Positions 47,910 to 57,165 are shown, numbered from the stretch's first letter. The stretch is DNA of 64,000 nucleotides from Ruegeria sediminis (GCF_005938215.1 NZ_VCPD01000001.1:434001-498000), one strand, 5' to 3'. Notes: generated from the letters alone by a model not told the origin. Program-made: numbers and translations.

Positions 47910-50353
47910 CCGTGAGCAAGCCCCTACCCCATGACGCGGCGCCGCTGCACGTCTCGGGCACGGCCCGCTACGTGGACGACATCCCGGCGCCCAAGGGCAC
48001 GCTGCACCTGGCCTTTGGCCTGAGCCCGATCGCCAAGGGCCGGATCACCGCGATGGACCTGTCCGACGTGAAGGCGGCGCCGGGCGTGGTCATGGTGATG
48101 ACCGCCGGGGATCTGCCCTTTGCCAACGACGTCTCGCCGTCGATCCATGACGAGCCGCTGTTGTCGGACGGGGCGGTGAACTATGTCGGGCAGCCGGTGT
48201 TCCTGGTCGTGGCGACCAGTCATCTGGCGGCGCGCAAGGCGGCGCGGCTGGGCAAGGTCGAATACGACGAAGAGACGCCGATCCTGACCATCGAAGAGGC
48301 GCTGGCCGCCGACAGCCGGTTCGAGGAAGGGCCGCGGATCTACCGGAAGGGCGACGCCGAGGCGGCGATCGCCGGTTCCGCGCATGTGATCGAAGGCAGC
48401 TTCGAGCTGGGCGGGCAGGAGCATTTCTACCTCGAGGGGCAGGCCGCGCTGGCGGTGCCGAACGAGGGCGGCGACATGCTGGTGCATTCCTCGACCCAGC
48501 ACCCGACCGAGATCCAGCACAAGGTGGCCGATGCGCTGGGCGTGCCGATGCACGCCGTGCGGGTCGAGACCCGGCGCATGGGCGGCGGGTTCGGCGGCAA
48601 GGAAAGCCAGGGCAACGCGCTGGCGGTGGCCTGCGCGGTTGCGGCGCGGGCGACGGGCAAGTCCTGCCGGATGCGGTACGACCGCGACGACGACATGGTG
48701 GTCACAGGCAAGCGGCACGCCTTCCGCATCGCCTACCGCGCCGGGTTCGACGCGGAAGGGCACATCCAGGGCGTGAGCTTCCTGCACCACGCGATCTGCG
48801 GCTGGGCGCAGGACCTGTCGCTGCCGGTGGCCGACCGGGCGATGCTGCATTCGGACAATGCCTACCTGCTGCCGGCCGCGCGGATCGAAAGCCACCGGCT
48901 GAAGACCAACACCCAGTCCGCGACCGCGTTCCGCGGCTTTGGCGGGCCGCAGGGCATGGTCGGGATCGAGCGGGTGATGGATCATGCGGCGCATGTGCTG
49001 GGGCTGGACCCGGTCGAGTTGCGGCGGCGGAACTACTACGAGGCGCCGGCGGAGGGGGGCTCTGCCCCCCGGCCTGCGGCCTCCCCCCGGAGTATTTCTG
49101 AAAAGGCGAAGCGCGGGGAGCCGGTGCAGAGGGTCGATCCGCAGGACGACCTGACCAGCCTCGGCAATGTCAGGCAGGTTTCCAGCCCGCCGCCGGTCCG
49201 GCCGGTGCCGCAGGGCGGCAACACCACGCCCTACGGCATGGAAGTGACCGATTTCGAGCTGCACGGGATGACCGAGGCGCTGCTGGAGTCGAGCGACTAT
49301 GCGGCGCGCAAGGCGGCGATCGAAAAGTGGAACGCCGGGAACCGGGTGATCAAGAAGGGCATCGCCTTTTCGCCGGTGAAGTTCGGCATCTCCTTCACGC
49401 TGACGCATCTGAACCAGGCCGGCGCGTTGGTGCATGTCTATCAGGACGGGTCGGTGCATCTGAACCACGGCGGCACCGAGATGGGACAGGGCCTGTTCCA
49501 GAAGGTGGCGCAGGTGGCGGCAAGCCGTTTCGGCATTCCGCCGGAAATGATCCGGATCACCGCGACCGATACGGCCAAGGTGCCCAATACCTCGGCCACC
49601 GCGGCGTCCTCGGGCAGCGACCTGAACGGCATGGCGGTCAAGGCGGCCTGCGACACGATCCGCGACCGCATGGCCGAGTTCCTGGCCGAGCGGCATCAGG
49701 CGGAGGCCGGATCGGTGCGCTTTGCCGACGGGCATGTGGAGGTGGGCGAGGCCCGCTACAGCTTTGCCGAGGCCGCGGCGCTGGCCTATCAGGGCCGGGT
49801 CAGCCTGTCGGCCACGGGGTTCTACAAGACGCCCAAGATCGAGTGGGACCGGATCAAGGGCCACGGTCGCCCGTTCTTCTACTTCGCCTATGGCGCCGCC
49901 GTCACCGAGGTGGCGGTGGACACGCTGACCGGCGAGAACCGCATCCTGCGCGCGGATATCCTGCATGACGCGGGCGCGTCGCTGAACCCGGCGCTGGACA
50001 TCGGCCAGGTCGAGGGCGGCTATGTGCAGGGCGCGGGCTGGCTGACCACCGAGGAGCTGGTCTGGGACGACAAGGGGCGGCTGCGCACCCACGCGCCATC
50101 GACCTACAAGATCCCGGCCTGTTCCGACCGGCCGGACGTGTTCAACGTCGCGCTGTGGGATGCCGAGAACCGAGAGGACACCATCTATCGCTCGAAGGCG
50201 GTGGGCGAGCCGCCCTTCATGCTGGGCATCTCGGCCTGGCTGGCGCTGTCGAACGCGGTGGCGGCCTGCGGCAACGGCTATCCGGCGCTGAACGCTCCGG
50301 CCACGGCCGAAGAGGTCTGGAAAGCCATCCGGAGGGTTCGCGATGGGATTTGA
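47906..50353 (+). CDS. xdhB: Xanthine dehydrogenase large subunit (molybdopterin-binding), with in-frame insertion
   Basis: An 815-residue molybdenum subunit. Cofactor-binding motifs are [29 protein letters not shown] and the C-terminal [10 protein letters not shown] with the catalytic glutamate. XdhB proteins are usually about 760-780 residues; the extra length is a low-complexity stretch at roughly residues 382-436 ([15 protein letters not shown].. to ..VRPVPQG), between RRRNYY and GNTTPYG. The DNA of its first part (49053-49111) is a copy of the intergenic repeat element. The frame stays open, so the protein may still be made. It overlaps xdhA by four bases and xdhC by eleven. Confidence 0.93.
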   Translation: MTVSKPLPHDAAPLHVSGTARYVDDIPAPKGTLHLAFGLSPIAKGRITAMDLSDVKAAPGVVMVMTAGDLPFANDVSPSIHDEPLLSDGAVNYVGQPVFLVVATSHLAARKAARLGKVEYDEETPILTIEEALAADSRFEEGPRIYRKGDAEAAIAGSAHVIEGSFELGGQEHFYLEGQAALAVPNEGGDMLVHSSTQHPTEIQHKVADALGVPMHAVRVETRRMGGGFGGKESQGNALAVACAVAARATGKSCRMRYDRDDDMVVTGKRHAFRIAYRAGFDAEGHIQGVSFLHHAICGWAQDLSLPVADRAMLHSDNAYLLPAARIESHRLKTNTQSATAFRGFGGPQGMVGIERVMDHAAHVLGLDPVELRRRNYYEAPAEGGSAPRPAASPRSISEKAKRGEPVQRVDPQDDLTSLGNVRQVSSPPPVRPVPQGGNTTPYGMEVTDFELHGMTEALLESSDYAARKAAIEKWNAGNRVIKKGIAFSPVKFGISFTLTHLNQAGALVHVYQDGSVHLNHGGTEMGQGLFQKVAQVAASRFGIPPEMIRITATDTAKVPNTSATAASSGSDLNGMAVKAACDTIRDRMAEFLAERHQAEAGSVRFADGHVEVGEARYSFAEAAALAYQGRVSLSATGFYKTPKIEWDRIKGHGRPFFYFAYGAAVTEVAVDTLTGENRILRADILHDAGASLNPALDIGQVEGGYVQGAGWLTTEELVWDDKGRLRTHAPSTYKIPACSDRPDVFNVALWDAENREDTIYRSKAVGEPPFMLGISAWLALSNAVAACGNGYPALNAPATAEEVWKAIRRVRDGI
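49053..49111 (+). repeat. Intergenic repeat element inside xdhB (copy 2)
   Basis: The sequence has a hairpin GGGGGGC-TCT-GCCCCCC (49054-49070), then GGCCTGCGGCCTCCCCCC and GGAGTATTTCTGAAAAG. The GAGTATTT..GAAAAG core matches copies 1 and 3. In this family the element normally sits between genes; here it is within a conserved coding sequence and adds residues in frame. Confidence 0.65.
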
Positions 50354-51278
50354 CCGGGAGACATTGCGGGAGGCGGTCGAGACCCACGGGCGCGTGGTGC
50401 GCGTCGTCATTGCCGCGATCCGGGGATCGTCCCCGCGCGAGGTCGGCGCGGCGATGCTGGTTTGGGAGAACGGGCAGTCGGGCACGATCGGCGGCGGCAC
50501 GCTGGAATACCAGGCGGCCGAGGCGGCGCGGCGGCAGATGGTTCCGGCACGGCTGAGTCAGCACGCGCTGGGACCCGATCTGGGCCAGTGCTGCGGCGGG
50601 GCGGTCACGTTGCTGAGCGAGGTCTACGATCTTGCGGCGGTCGGGGCGCTGGACGAGACGGTCGTTGCGCGGGCGGTTTCCGGCGGCGGGATGCCGTTGA
50701 CGGTGAAGCGCCTGCTGGCGCGGGCGCGCGGCCAGGGCCTGCCGCCCGAGCCGCAGCTGATCGACGGCTGGATGGTCGAGCCGGTGCACAAGCCGGGCCG
50801 CGCGTTGTGGATCTGGGGCGCGGGCCATGTGGGGCGGGCTCTGGTCGGGGTGCTGTCGCCCCTGCCCGATTTCGCGATCACCTGGGTCGATACCGGACCC
50901 GAACGGTTTCCCGATGCGGTGCCGGGCGGCGTGACGGTCGTCCCCGCGGCGAAACCCGCCGAACTGGTGCGCCACGCCCCGCGCGACGCGGAACACCTGG
51001 TGCTGACCTTTTCGCACAACCTGGACCTGGAACTGTGCAACCGGCTGCTTTCGCACGATTTCCGCTTTGCGGGCCTGATCGGCTCGGCTACGAAATGGGC
51101 GCGGTTCCGGTCCCGGCTTGCCCCGCTGGGCCATCCGCCCGGGCGGATCGGCCGGATCACCTGCCCGATCGGCGACCCGTCGCTGGGCAAGCATCCGCAG
51201 ATGATCGCGGTCGGTGTCGCGGCAGAGCTGCTGCGCCACGCCCGGCAGAACGAACAGAAGAAGGACCTGAGCGCGTGA
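50343..51278 (+). CDS. xdhC: Xanthine dehydrogenase accessory protein XdhC
   Basis: A 311-residue protein that binds molybdenum cofactor and inserts it, sulfurated, into XdhB. Family features are VIAAIRGSSPREVGAAMLV at the N-terminus, GGGTLEYQAAE, and a Rossmann-like C-terminal domain with LWIWGAGHVGRALV and FRFAGLIGSATKWARFRSRL. Its start overlaps xdhB by 11 bases and its stop overlaps the next transporter gene (GTGA). Confidence 0.92.
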   Translation: MGFDRETLREAVETHGRVVRVVIAAIRGSSPREVGAAMLVWENGQSGTIGGGTLEYQAAEAARRQMVPARLSQHALGPDLGQCCGGAVTLLSEVYDLAAVGALDETVVARAVSGGGMPLTVKRLLARARGQGLPPEPQLIDGWMVEPVHKPGRALWIWGAGHVGRALVGVLSPLPDFAITWVDTGPERFPDAVPGGVTVVPAAKPAELVRHAPRDAEHLVLTFSHNLDLELCNRLLSHDFRFAGLIGSATKWARFRSRLAPLGHPPGRIGRITCPIGDPSLGKHPQMIAVGVAAELLRHARQNEQKKDLSA

Positions 51279-52792
51279 CCACCCCACTTCTGAGCCTGCA
51301 AGGGCTGACCAAGGCCTATCCCGGCGTCGTGGCCAACGACAACGTCTCGTTCGATATCGGCGAGGGCGAGGTCCATGCGCTGCTGGGCGAGAACGGCGCG
51401 GGCAAATCGACGCTGGTGAAGATGATCTACGGGCTGGTGAAGCCCGACAGCGGCACCATGCTGCTGCGCGGACAGCCCTATGCGCCGCCCGAGCCGCGCG
51501 CCGCGCGGGCGGACGGGATCGCGATGGTGTTCCAGCATTTCTCGCTGTTCGACGCGCTGAACGTGGCCGAGAACATCGCGCTGGGAATGGAGAACCCGCC
51601 GCCGATGGGCGATCTGGCCTCGCGCATCCGGGAGGTGTCGGAAACCTATGGCCTGCCGCTGGATCCCTATCGGACGGTCGGCGACCTGTCGGCGGGCGAG
51701 CGGCAGCGGGTCGAGATCATCCGTTGCCTGCTGCAGGATCCCAAGCTGCTGATCATGGACGAGCCGACCTCGGTGCTGACGCCGCAGGAGGTCGAGATCC
51801 TGTTCGAGACGCTGCAGAAACTGCGCGCCGAGGGAACCTCGATCCTGTACATCTCGCACAAGCTGGAGGAGATCCGCACGCTGTGCGATCACGCCACCAT
51901 CCTGCGCCTGGGCAAGAACGTCGGGGAATGCACGCCGCGCGAGACTTCGGCACGCGACATGGCGGAACTGATGGTGGGCACGGCCCTGCAGACGCCGCAG
52001 CGCGCCGGGCGGGACTTCGGCGAGGTGGCGCTGGACATCAGCGGGTTGTCGGTACCCTCGCCCACGGAATTCGGCACCGCGCTGAAGAACGTGCATCTGA
52101 CCGTTCGCAAGGGCGAGGTGCTGGGAATCGGCGGCGTGGCCGGCAACGGGCAGGACGAGCTTTTGGGCGTGCTGTCCGGCGAGATCCAGACTGCGGCGGA
52201 CGCCGTCAAGATGGCCGGGCAGCCGGTCGGGCGGCTGGGCCCGACGGCGCGGCGCCGGCTGGGCCTGCTGACCGCGCCCGAGGAGCGGCTTGGCCACGCG
52301 GCGGCCCCGGACATGAGCCTGACGGAGAACGCGCTTTTGACCGGATCGGTGCGCGAGGGGCTGGAGAGCAACGGTTTCCTGAAATGGAACGACACCCGCA
52401 GCTTTGCGGAACGGATCATCAAGGCCTTCGACGTGCGCACGCCGGGGCCCGAGAACGCGGCGCGGTCGCTGTCGGGCGGCAACCTGCAGAAATTCGTCAT
52501 CGGCCGCGAGGTGCTGCAGAACCCGGAGGTGCTGGTCGTCAACCAGCCGACTTGGGGCGTGGATGCGGCCGCGGCCGCGGCGATCCGGCAGGCGATCCTG
52601 GACCTGGCCTCGAAAGGGGCGGCGGTGGTCTGCATCAGCCAGGATCTGGACGAGCTGATGGAAATCTCGGACAGCTTCGCGGCACTGAACGAAGGACGCC
52701 TGAGCGCACCGCGCCCGACCACGGGACTGACGGTGGAGGAGATCGGCCTGATGATGGGCGGCGCACATGGCATGGAGGTGGCGCATGTGTGA
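51275..52792 (+). CDS. ABC transporter ATP-binding protein (purine nucleoside / BMP family importer)
   Basis: A 505-residue tandem ATPase of the sugar/nucleoside type with two ABC domains. Domain 1 has Walker A GENGAGKST, signature LSAGERQRVEI and Walker B LLIMDEPTSVL; domain 2 has a degenerate Walker A GVAGNGQDE and signature SLSGGNLQKF, as is usual for this family. The start is a GTG at 51275 overlapping the xdhC stop. It energises import through the two permeases that follow. Placement after xdhABC points to purines or purine nucleosides as substrate. Confidence 0.9.
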   Translation: MTTPLLSLQGLTKAYPGVVANDNVSFDIGEGEVHALLGENGAGKSTLVKMIYGLVKPDSGTMLLRGQPYAPPEPRAARADGIAMVFQHFSLFDALNVAENIALGMENPPPMGDLASRIREVSETYGLPLDPYRTVGDLSAGERQRVEIIRCLLQDPKLLIMDEPTSVLTPQEVEILFETLQKLRAEGTSILYISHKLEEIRTLCDHATILRLGKNVGECTPRETSARDMAELMVGTALQTPQRAGRDFGEVALDISGLSVPSPTEFGTALKNVHLTVRKGEVLGIGGVAGNGQDELLGVLSGEIQTAADAVKMAGQPVGRLGPTARRRLGLLTAPEERLGHAAAPDMSLTENALLTGSVREGLESNGFLKWNDTRSFAERIIKAFDVRTPGPENAARSLSGGNLQKFVIGREVLQNPEVLVVNQPTWGVDAAAAAAIRQAILDLASKGAAVVCISQDLDELMEISDSFAALNEGRLSAPRPTTGLTVEEIGLMMGGAHGMEVAHV

Positions 52793-52805
52793 TCCGCAGG
52801 GCCGT

Positions 52806-52827
52806 GAGTATTTGGAAAAAGATGAAG
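52806..52827 (+). repeat. Partial intergenic repeat element (copy 3)
   Basis: GAGTATTTGGAAAAAG followed by ATGAAG lies in the 54-base gap between the ATPase and permease genes. It matches the 3' half of the element at 49053-49111 and on the minus strand at 38931-38981. The permease ribosome site GGGAGG lies just after it. Confidence 0.5.
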
Positions 52828-52846
52828 AAACGGGAGGCGCGCGCGG

Positions 52847-53929
52847 ATGATCGTGCTTGAGAAAAGGCCGCAGCCGTCGCGGGCGTGGTCGATGTCCACG
52901 CCGTTGGTGGCGGTGCTGGCGACGATGTTCTTCGGGGGGCTGCTGTTCGCCGCCCTGGGCAAGAATCCGGTCGAGGCCATCGAAACCATCTTCTGGGAAC
53001 CGCTGTTCGGCGAGTTCGCGTTTTATTACCGCCCGCAGCTGCTGGTCAAAGGCGCGCCGCTGGTGCTGATCGCCATCGGCCTGAGCCTGGGGTTCCGGGC
53101 CGGGATCTGGAACATCGGTGCCGAGGGGCAGTACATCATGGGCGCCATCTGCGGCGCCGGCGCCGGGCTGGCCTTCTATCCCGTCGAGGGGTGGTTCATA
53201 TTCCCGATCATGGTGATCGCCGGCGCGCTGGGCGGCTGGGCCTGGGCGATGATCCCGGCGCTGCTGAAGGTGCGGTTCGGCACCAACGAGATCCTCGTTT
53301 CGCTGATGCTGGTCTATGTGGCGGAACAGCTTCTGGCCTCGGTCTCGCTGGGGCTGCTGAAGAACCCCGAAGGCTTCGGCTTTCCCGGGTCGCGCAACCT
53401 GCAGAGCTATGCCAGCGCCCACAATGCCGAACTGTTCGAGGGAACCGGAATGCACTGGGGCGTCGTCGGAGCCCTGATCGCGGTGATTTTCGCCTATGTC
53501 CTGCTCAACCGGCACATGCTGGGCTTTCACATCCGGCTGACCGGCGAGGCGCCGCGGGCGGCGAAGTTCGCCGGCGTCAACCCGGCGCGGCTGATCCTGT
53601 TCTGTCTCGGCCTGTCCGGGGCGCTGGCGGGGCTGGCGGGGCTGTTCGAGGTGTCCGGCCCGTCGGGCGTGGTCAGCATCGACTTCAACGTGGGCTACGG
53701 CTTTACCGCGATCATCGTGGCCTTCCTGGGCCGGCTGCACCCTGTCGGCATCCTGCTGGCGGGCGGGCTGATGGCGCTGACCTACATCGGCGGCGAGATC
53801 GCCCAGTCGCAGCTGGGCCTGCCCGCCGCCGCGATACAGGTGTTCCAGGGAATGCTGCTGTTCTTCCTGCTCGCGCTGGACCTTCTGACCAACTACCGCA
53901 TCCGTGCGGCCCGCAAAGAGGTGGCCTGA
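52847..53929 (+). CDS. ABC transporter permease 1 (nucleoside importer)
   Basis: A 360-residue inner-membrane permease of the BPD_transp_2 class with about ten hydrophobic segments, including APLVLIAIGLSLGFRAGIWNIGAEGQYIMG, the typical GxNIGAEGQ loop. It pairs with the second permease as a heterodimer. ATG at 52847 has GGGAGG upstream. It is separated from the ATPase gene by the repeat copy but remains in the operon. Confidence 0.9.
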   Translation: MIVLEKRPQPSRAWSMSTPLVAVLATMFFGGLLFAALGKNPVEAIETIFWEPLFGEFAFYYRPQLLVKGAPLVLIAIGLSLGFRAGIWNIGAEGQYIMGAICGAGAGLAFYPVEGWFIFPIMVIAGALGGWAWAMIPALLKVRFGTNEILVSLMLVYVAEQLLASVSLGLLKNPEGFGFPGSRNLQSYASAHNAELFEGTGMHWGVVGALIAVIFAYVLLNRHMLGFHIRLTGEAPRAAKFAGVNPARLILFCLGLSGALAGLAGLFEVSGPSGVVSIDFNVGYGFTAIIVAFLGRLHPVGILLAGGLMALTYIGGEIAQSQLGLPAAAIQVFQGMLLFFLLALDLLTNYRIRAARKEVA

Positions 53930-53932
53930 TCC

Positions 53933-54853
53933 ATGGACCTGACCGAAATCAATCCCGTCCTGCTGGTGGCCTCGCTGATGGTGGCCGCAACCCCGCTGCT
54001 GCTGGCCGCGATCGGCGAACTGGTGGTGGAGAAGTCGGGGGTTCTGAACCTCGGCGTCGAAGGCATGATGATCGTCGGCGCGATCAGCGGCTTTGCCGTC
54101 TCGGTCGAAACCGGCTCGCCCTGGCTGGGCTTCGTGGCGGCCGCGGTGGGCGGCGCGCTGTTGTCGCTGCTGTTCGTGGTGCTGACCCAGGTGGCGCTGG
54201 CCAACCAGGTCGCGAGCGGCCTGGCGCTGACGCTGTTCGGCCTGGGGCTGAGCGCGCTGCTGGGGCAGAGCTATGTCGGCATCAAGCCGCCCAGCATGGC
54301 TGAGCTGAACATCCCCGGCATCAGCGACCTGCCGGTGATCGGCCCGATCCTGTTCGGCCACGATCCGATCCTATACCTGGGCATCGCGCTGACGGCGGCG
54401 GTATGGGCGGTGCTGAAATTCACCCGCGCCGGCCTGATCCTGCGGGCGGTGGGCGAAAACCACGACGCCGCGCACGCGCTGGGGTACAAGGTGGTGCGGA
54501 TCCGCTGCCTGGCCATCCTGTTCGGCGGCGCCTGCGCAGGGCTGGGCGGGGCCTATATCAGCCTGATCCGGGTGCCGCAGTGGACCGAGGGCATGACCGC
54601 CGGTGTCGGCTGGATCGCCCTGGCGCTGGTGGTCTTCGCCAGCTGGAAGCCGTGGCGCGTGCTGCTGGGCGCCTATCTTTTCGGCGGGGTCACCGTCGTC
54701 CAGCTGAACCTGCAGGCGGCGGGCGTTGCCATCCCGGTCGAGTATCTGGCAATGTCGCCCTATCTCATCACGATCCTTGTGCTTGTGATCCTTTCGGCCG
54801 ACAAGAGCAGGGCGCCTGCTTCGCTGGGCCGGATATTCCACGCCTCTCACTGA
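53933..54853 (+). CDS. ABC transporter permease 2 (nucleoside importer)
   Basis: A 306-residue permease of the same class, with LLLAAIGELVVEKSGVLNLGVEGMMIVGA, the equivalent NLGVEGMM loop, and LRAVGENHDAAHALGYKV, the conserved coupling-helix region. It begins 3 bases after the first permease. A third component, the binding protein, follows after 38 bases. Confidence 0.9.
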   Translation: MDLTEINPVLLVASLMVAATPLLLAAIGELVVEKSGVLNLGVEGMMIVGAISGFAVSVETGSPWLGFVAAAVGGALLSLLFVVLTQVALANQVASGLALTLFGLGLSALLGQSYVGIKPPSMAELNIPGISDLPVIGPILFGHDPILYLGIALTAAVWAVLKFTRAGLILRAVGENHDAAHALGYKVVRIRCLAILFGGACAGLGGAYISLIRVPQWTEGMTAGVGWIALALVVFASWKPWRVLLGAYLFGGVTVVQLNLQAAGVAIPVEYLAMSPYLITILVLVILSADKSRAPASLGRIFHASH

Positions 54854-54891
54854 CAAGAGGGGCATATCGTACCAACTTGGGGAGTAACCTG

Positions 54892-55965
54892 ATGAAATTC
54901 ACTTCACTTCTGGCAACTGCCGCGATGGCGATCGGTCTGGCGACCGGCGCCGTCGCGCAGGACAAGACCAAGGTCGGCTTCGTCTATGTCGGCCCGGTGG
55001 GCGACGGCGGCTGGACCTACGAGCACGACAAGGGCCGGCAGGCCGTCGAGGCGCATTTCGGCGACAAGGTCGAGACCGTTTTCGTTGAATCCGTACCCGA
55101 AGGCCCTGACGCCGAGCGCGTCATGACCCAGATGGCGCTGGAAGGCGCCGACCTGATCTTTACCACCTCGTTCGGCTACATGGACCCGACCATCAACGTG
55201 GCCAAGAAATTCCCGGACGTGAAGTTCGAGCACGCCACCGGCTACAAGACCGCCGACAACGTGTCGGTCTACTCAGCCCGCTTCTACGAGGGCCGCGCGG
55301 TCCAGGGCCACATCGCCGGTAAGATGACCAAGTCGAACATCGTCGGCTATATCGGCTCGTACCCGATCCCCGAAGTGATCCGCGGCATCAACTCGGCCTT
55401 CATCCACGCGCGCAAGGTGAACCCGGATGTCGAGTTCAAGATCGTCTGGGCCTACACCTGGTTCGATCCGGCGAAAGAGGCCGACGCGGCCACCGTGCTG
55501 ATCGAACAGGGCGCGGACGTGATCCTGCAGCACACCGACTCGACCGCGCCGCAGGCGGCCGCGCAGAAGGCGGGCAACGTGATCACCTTTGGCCAGGCGT
55601 CGGACATGAGCGAATACGCTCCGCTGCCGCGCGTCAGCTCGATCATCGACAACTGGGCCCCCTATTACATCGCGCGCACGCAGGCGGTGATGGACGGTTC
55701 CTGGGAAAGCGCGAACACCTGGGACGGGATCGGCCCCGGCATGGTCGAGATCGGCGAGATCTCGGACGCGGTTCCGGCCGAGCTGAAGGCCGAGGCGCTG
55801 GCGCTTAAGGACGCCATCGCGTCGGGCGAGTACCACCCCTTCACCGGCCCGCTGAACAAGCAGGACGGCAGCGCCTGGCTGGCCGAGGGTGAGGTTGCCG
55901 ACGATGGCACGCTGGCGGGCATGAACTTTTACGTCGAAGGGATCGAAGGCGAGATCCCGCAGTAA
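54892..55965 (+). CDS. BMP-family ABC transporter substrate-binding protein
   Basis: A 357-residue periplasmic protein with a signal peptide (MKFTSLLATAAMAIGLATGAVA) and mature start QDKTKVGFVYVGPVGDGGWTYEHD, the typical BMP/Med N-terminus. FTTSFGYMDPTINVAKKFPDV and VIRGINSAFIHARKVNP are family blocks. BMP proteins bind purine nucleosides or related bases. Start ATG 54892 is preceded by GGGGAG. No lipobox cysteine is seen, so it is a soluble periplasmic protein. It closes the xdh-importer operon before a strong terminator. Confidence 0.92.
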   Translation: MKFTSLLATAAMAIGLATGAVAQDKTKVGFVYVGPVGDGGWTYEHDKGRQAVEAHFGDKVETVFVESVPEGPDAERVMTQMALEGADLIFTTSFGYMDPTINVAKKFPDVKFEHATGYKTADNVSVYSARFYEGRAVQGHIAGKMTKSNIVGYIGSYPIPEVIRGINSAFIHARKVNPDVEFKIVWAYTWFDPAKEADAATVLIEQGADVILQHTDSTAPQAAAQKAGNVITFGQASDMSEYAPLPRVSSIIDNWAPYYIARTQAVMDGSWESANTWDGIGPGMVEIGEISDAVPAELKAEALALKDAIASGEYHPFTGPLNKQDGSAWLAEGEVADDGTLAGMNFYVEGIEGEIPQ

Positions 55966-55988
55966 GACCGAGCCATACGAATGCGAAG

Positions 55989-56037
55989 GGGCCCGCCATG
56001 TTTGCGGGCCCTTTTTTGTTGCGTCCGGGGAGCAGCG
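55989..56037 (+). terminator. Intrinsic terminator of the xdh-importer operon (repeat copy A)
   Basis: Stem GGGCCCGC (55989-55996) and GCGGGCCC (56004-56011), loop CATGTTT, followed by six T residues. The 3' flank GCGTCCGGGG-GCAGCG (56021-56037) is shared with a second copy at 57282-57328, so this is a repeated terminator module that brackets the TopAI-YjhQ pair. Confidence 0.85.
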
Positions 56038-56201
56038 GCGGAGGTGACCGGGGGGGCTGGGTATTGGCGGGGGCAGAAATGCCCTTGGAAGCACGGGTGT
56101 GAGCGTCCGCTTTCGCAACACAGGCCCAGAAATCCGAACAGCAAAGGTTTCGCGGCTTGAATCCGATCATTTGAAGGGCTAACTGGGCTCCGGCAGGAGG
56201 C

Positions 56202-56315
56202 ATGAGCCTCGTGCAACGGAGATTTTATGCAAGAGACCCGGGCATAAGCCCGTTCCCGATCCAACGACAAGGGAACGCCAGAACCAGAAGGACACTCACG
56301 CGCGACGCTGAGTGA
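56202..56315 (+). CDS. Candidate leader ORF upstream of the topAI-like gene
   Basis: A 37-codon frame (ATG 56202, or GTG 56211) with a strong AGGAGG at 56195-56200. The spacing favours the GTG, ten bases downstream. The peptide is Arg-rich (QRRFYARDPG..QRQGNARTRRT). In E. coli the topAI toxin gene is preceded by a regulatory leader ORF, so a similar role is possible. Coding status is uncertain; it could be a chance frame. Confidence 0.3.
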   Translation: MSLVQRRFYARDPGISPFPIQRQGNARTRRTLTRDAE

Positions 56316-56353
56316 CCCTGCTTTCTGTACTCTCATGAAATCGAGACACTCCG

Positions 56354-56611
56354 TTGAATATATCAAAGCACGAACAGCGTGTTTTGCATGAACTCGCCCT
56401 TGGTGGAGCCATCCACCACGAAAGGTGCGAGCGCGGCAAGATACGCGCCATCACCTGTTTCACACGAGACGGTCACGTCCTCTCGGACTGCACCCTCGAC
56501 GTGTTTCTGCGCCTGAGAAAACGGCGCTTCATCCTCTCGCGGAACGGCCAGCCCTACCGCGCATCGCGGCAGGGCATCAAGGCCGTGCGCGCGCAACTGA
56601 ACCAAAGATAG
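56354..56611 (+). CDS. TopAI/YjhX-family protein (topoisomerase I inhibitor toxin)
   Basis: An 85-residue protein that aligns along its whole length with E. coli YjhX (TopAI): start MNISKHEQRVLHELALGG, middle DGHVLSDCTLDVFLRLRKRRFI and end NGQPYRASRQGIKAVRAQL. TopAI binds and inhibits DNA topoisomerase I. The start is a TTG at 56354 with only a weak GAGA-type ribosome site, suggesting low translation. The next gene encodes a YjhQ-type acetyltransferase, the antitoxin partner in E. coli. It lies between directly repeated terminator elements. Confidence 0.85.
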   Translation: MNISKHEQRVLHELALGGAIHHERCERGKIRAITCFTRDGHVLSDCTLDVFLRLRKRRFILSRNGQPYRASRQGIKAVRAQLNQR

Positions 56612-56625
56612 AAAGGGGCCAAATC

Positions 56626-57165
56626 ATGGACTTCACGACCAGCTACACAGACCGAATGAGCGAAATCATCGATCTCTTCAGATCAACTTTCACGAGCTCC
56701 GAGGGCGCCGAAGAAGGCGAGCTGATCGGCAATCTGGTGGCGGAGATGTTCGCAACGGTCGATGCGGCTGACATCACCGTCATTTCGGCCCTTGAAGGCA
56801 ACGCGATTGCCGGGACGATCATCTTCACGCGCATGAGCTATCCGGAGGACGAGCGCACCGTCTTCATTCTGTCGCCAATGGCCGTGGCTACGACCCGACA
56901 GGGCAAGGGGCTTGGACAGAAGTTGTTGAGCTTCGGCTTGAACACGCTGCGGGATGACGGTGTGGACGTTGCGCTGACCTATGGCGATATCAGCTTCTAC
57001 TCCAAGGTTGGGTTCGCCCGGATCACGGAAACCGTCGCCCAGCCGCCTTTGCCTCTGAAGTATCCCGAAGGTTGGCTGGGGCAATCGCTGACGGGCGGAC
57101 CGCTCGACCCGCTGCAGGGTCCGTCACGCTGCGTCGAGGCGCTTGACAACCCGGCCCTCTGGTGA
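56626..57165 (+). CDS. YjhQ-family GNAT acetyltransferase (antitoxin partner of TopAI)
   Basis: A 179-residue GNAT protein, close to the length of E. coli YjhQ. The acetyl-CoA motif A is MAVATTRQGKGLGQKLLSFG, and the C-terminal FYSKVGFARIT is the usual GNAT motif B region. In E. coli YjhQ is reported to neutralise TopAI. ATG 56626 follows the toxin gene by 14 bases with AAAGGGG upstream, so both are on one transcript. A terminator lies 17 bases after the stop. It could also have an unrelated substrate, as many GNAT enzymes do. Confidence 0.83.
   Translation: MDFTTSYTDRMSEIIDLFRSTFTSSEGAEEGELIGNLVAEMFATVDAADITVISALEGNAIAGTIIFTRMSYPEDERTVFILSPMAVATTRQGKGLGQKLLSFGLNTLRDDGVDVALTYGDISFYSKVGFARITETVAQPPLPLKYPEGWLGQSLTGGPLDPLQGPSRCVEALDNPALW

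Larger units (their letters stand above)
55966..56353. other. Leader region before the topAI-like gene
   Basis: After the operon terminator about 300 bases remain. They contain a candidate leader ORF at 56202-56315 and a short inverted repeat, CACTCA (56293-56298) with TGAGTG (56309-56314). No other gene is recognised. Confidence 0.5.

Noticed and set aside
50624..54361. Very long minus-strand frame across the xdhC-importer genes
   Set aside because: It is the antisense shadow of five well-supported genes, shows His/Arg/Gln-rich low complexity, and has no recognisable domain.
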